Part shown: positions 63,035 to 64,000 of the stretch, piece by piece | Position numbering within the stretch: position 1 is the first letter of the stretch | Layout of the letters: each line of letters opens with the position of its first letter | Assembly (NCBI GenBank): GCA_964412015.1 | Contig: CAYPMO010000004.1 | Coordinates: 62,001 to 126,000, forward strand | Reading direction: 5' to 3' | Origin: SZUA-318 sp964412015 | GTDB lineage: Bacteria; Gemmatimonadota; Gemmatimonadetes; Longimicrobiales; Gaopeijiaceae | Length of the DNA stretch: 64,000 nt | Position numbers and translations under genes: made by a program | Notes under the pieces: generated by a model | The model's input: only the letters and a program-made list of their open reading frames with translations | Databases searched by the model: none | What the model was told of the DNA's origin: nothing

Positions 63035-64000
63035 ATGGGCATCACCGGCGAGCAGCTCACCACCCTCATGGTCCACGTGGGGTGGCTCTCCATCCTCCTC
63101 CTCGCAGGCAAACTCATCCGGGCCCGCGTGCGAGCCATCCAGCGTCTCTTCCTCCCCGCCTCGATTCTGGGAGGGTTCCTGGGCCTCTTCCTGGGCCCCT
63201 ACATCCTGGGCCTGACGGGCTTCCAGCTCATTCCCGCCGACATGCTCGCCACCTGGGCTTCGCTCCCGGGCATCCTCATCAACATCGTGTTCGCCTGCCT
63301 CTTCCTGGGCTTCGCGATTCCCAAGCCTTCCACGATCTGGCGGGAGGGAGGCCCCCAGCTCTGCTACGGCTGGACGGTGGGGATGGGACAGTACATGGTG
63401 GCCGTCGGGCTGAGCGTTCTGTTGCTGAGCCCCCTCTTCGGAGTGCCCGAGTTCTTCGGCTGCCTGCTGGAGATCGGGTTCTCCGGGGGCCACGGAACCG
63501 CCGCCGGGATGCGGGAGGCGTTCGAGCAGCTCGGGTTCGAGGCGGGAGCCGACCTGGGGCTCATGTCGGCTACGGTGGGCGTGATCAGCGCGGTGGTCTT
63601 CGGCATGATCATGATCAATCTGGCCGCCCGGAAGGGCTACACCCAGGTGATCACCTCGCCCGACAAGATCCCCGAGGAGACCATGAAGGGCCTGGTCCCT
63701 CCGGAGAAGCGCAAGCCGACCGGCTTCATGACGATCTCCCCCGACGCCCTGGAGCCGCTGGCCTTTCACGGCGCCGTGGTGGGAATCGCCATCCTCATCG
63801 GCTGGTACCTGCTCACGGCGATCAAGAGCGTGAGCGCGGGCATGGAGCCCGACCTCTTCCGCAGCTTCCCCCTCTTCCCCCTCGCCATGCTGGGCGGCCT
63901 CATCATCCAGATCGGCGCGGCCAGGGTGGGCGTGGCCACCTACTTCGACCGCAAGACCTTCGACCGGATCCTGGGGACCGCGCTCGACTTTCTGGTGGTG
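63035..64000 (+). CDS. Sodium/glutamate symporter-like protein (GltS family), 5' part
   Basis: The reading frame is open from ATG 63035 to the window edge (322 codons) and continues beyond. It encodes a polytopic membrane protein: VGWLSILLLAGKLIRARV opens the first helix, then LFLPASILGGFLGL. The re-entrant loop FSGGHGTAAGMREAFEQLG matches the glycine-rich GGHGT motif of GltS sodium:glutamate carriers, followed by GLMSATVGVISAVVFG. A cytosolic loop (~205-240) separates the two halves. It would import glutamate or a related acid with Na+. There is no ribosome site close to the ATG, so the start is tentative. Confidence 0.85.
   Translation, partial: MGITGEQLTTLMVHVGWLSILLLAGKLIRARVRAIQRLFLPASILGGFLGLFLGPYILGLTGFQLIPADMLATWASLPGILINIVFACLFLGFAIPKPSTIWREGGPQLCYGWTVGMGQYMVAVGLSVLLLSPLFGVPEFFGCLLEIGFSGGHGTAAGMREAFEQLGFEAGADLGLMSATVGVISAVVFGMIMINLAARKGYTQVITSPDKIPEETMKGLVPPEKRKPTGFMTISPDALEPLAFHGAVVGIAILIGWYLLTAIKSVSAGMEPDLFRSFPLFPLAMLGGLIIQIGAARVGVATYFDRKTFDRILGTALDFLVV

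Noticed and set aside
62659..63138. Upstream in-frame extension of the methyltransferase gene
   Set aside because: The ~160 extra codons are Arg/Gly-rich without similarity to the family, and they overlap the start of the GltS-like gene; GTG 62658 begins the recognisable protein.

Overview
This is a high-GC bacterial chromosome window with about 50 tightly packed genes on both strands. I see no tRNA, rRNA, CRISPR array, insertion sequence or prophage. The gene content points to Gemmatimonadota, with Acidobacteriota as the second choice. The main reasons are a PadR regulator coupled to an ADOP-type (FtsX/MacB-like) permease, a large TonB-dependent receptor with a carboxypeptidase-regulatory-like N-terminal domain, many Sec- or Tat-exported hydrolases (M14, M24 and M28 peptidases, class C serine hydrolase, amidase, alpha/beta hydrolases) and DUF481-type outer-membrane proteins. 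The assignment is inferred from gene content only.

Layout. 1-5.2 kb: the 5' end of a proline-racemase-family gene, an alpha-oxoamine synthase overlapping an acetoacetate-decarboxylase-like gene, a secreted alpha/beta hydrolase and tryptophanase. 5.3-8.5 kb: the padR-ADOP operon, with a near-perfect palindrome on its promoter. 8.6-17.2 kb: a HEAT-repeat/cyclophilin lipoprotein, Xaa-Pro peptidase, M14 peptidase, an FAD-linked 2-hydroxyacid dehydrogenase and a VapBC toxin-antitoxin pair. 17.4-28.4 kb: TonB receptor, secreted hydrolases, a Tat-exported class V aminotransferase-like protein, lactate permease, a DUF1232-like protein behind the stump of a deleted amidohydrolase, and a DUF481 protein. 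28.4-31.4 kb: csoR-copZ-copA copper operon. 31.4-40.8 kb: pdxH, a DUF2461 protein, aldo/keto reductase, a glycosyltransferase/cyclic-2,3-diphosphoglycerate-synthase-like pair, a Tat amidase with a small partner, an HD-GYP response regulator and a Bor-family lipoprotein. 41.4-47.4 kb: glycogen genes glgP, glgB and glgA. 47.4-52 kb: a four-gene surface phosphoglycan operon. 52-64 kb: a probable PPi-dependent phosphofructokinase, Hpt protein, an M28-YfcC-MFS-Nudix run, acetyl-CoA synthetase, an RsmF-like methyltransferase and the start of a GltS-like symporter.

The genes fit a protein- and peptide-scavenging heterotroph. Exported peptidases would supply amino acids. Tryptophanase (to pyruvate), lactate permease with an FAD-linked 2-hydroxyacid dehydrogenase, and acetyl-CoA synthetase feed central carbon, and glgP/glgB/glgA store it. 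The part I think most deserves a second look is the operon at 47444-51991: CDP-alcohol phosphotransferase, GT4 glycosyltransferase, Stealth sugar-phosphate transferase and flippase, joined by three 4-base overlaps, which looks like a compact machine for a phosphodiester-linked surface glycan. Also notable are the oxoamine-synthase/ADC-like pair, the glycosyltransferase/cDPGS-like pair, and sharp palindromes at the PadR, glg and copper promoters.
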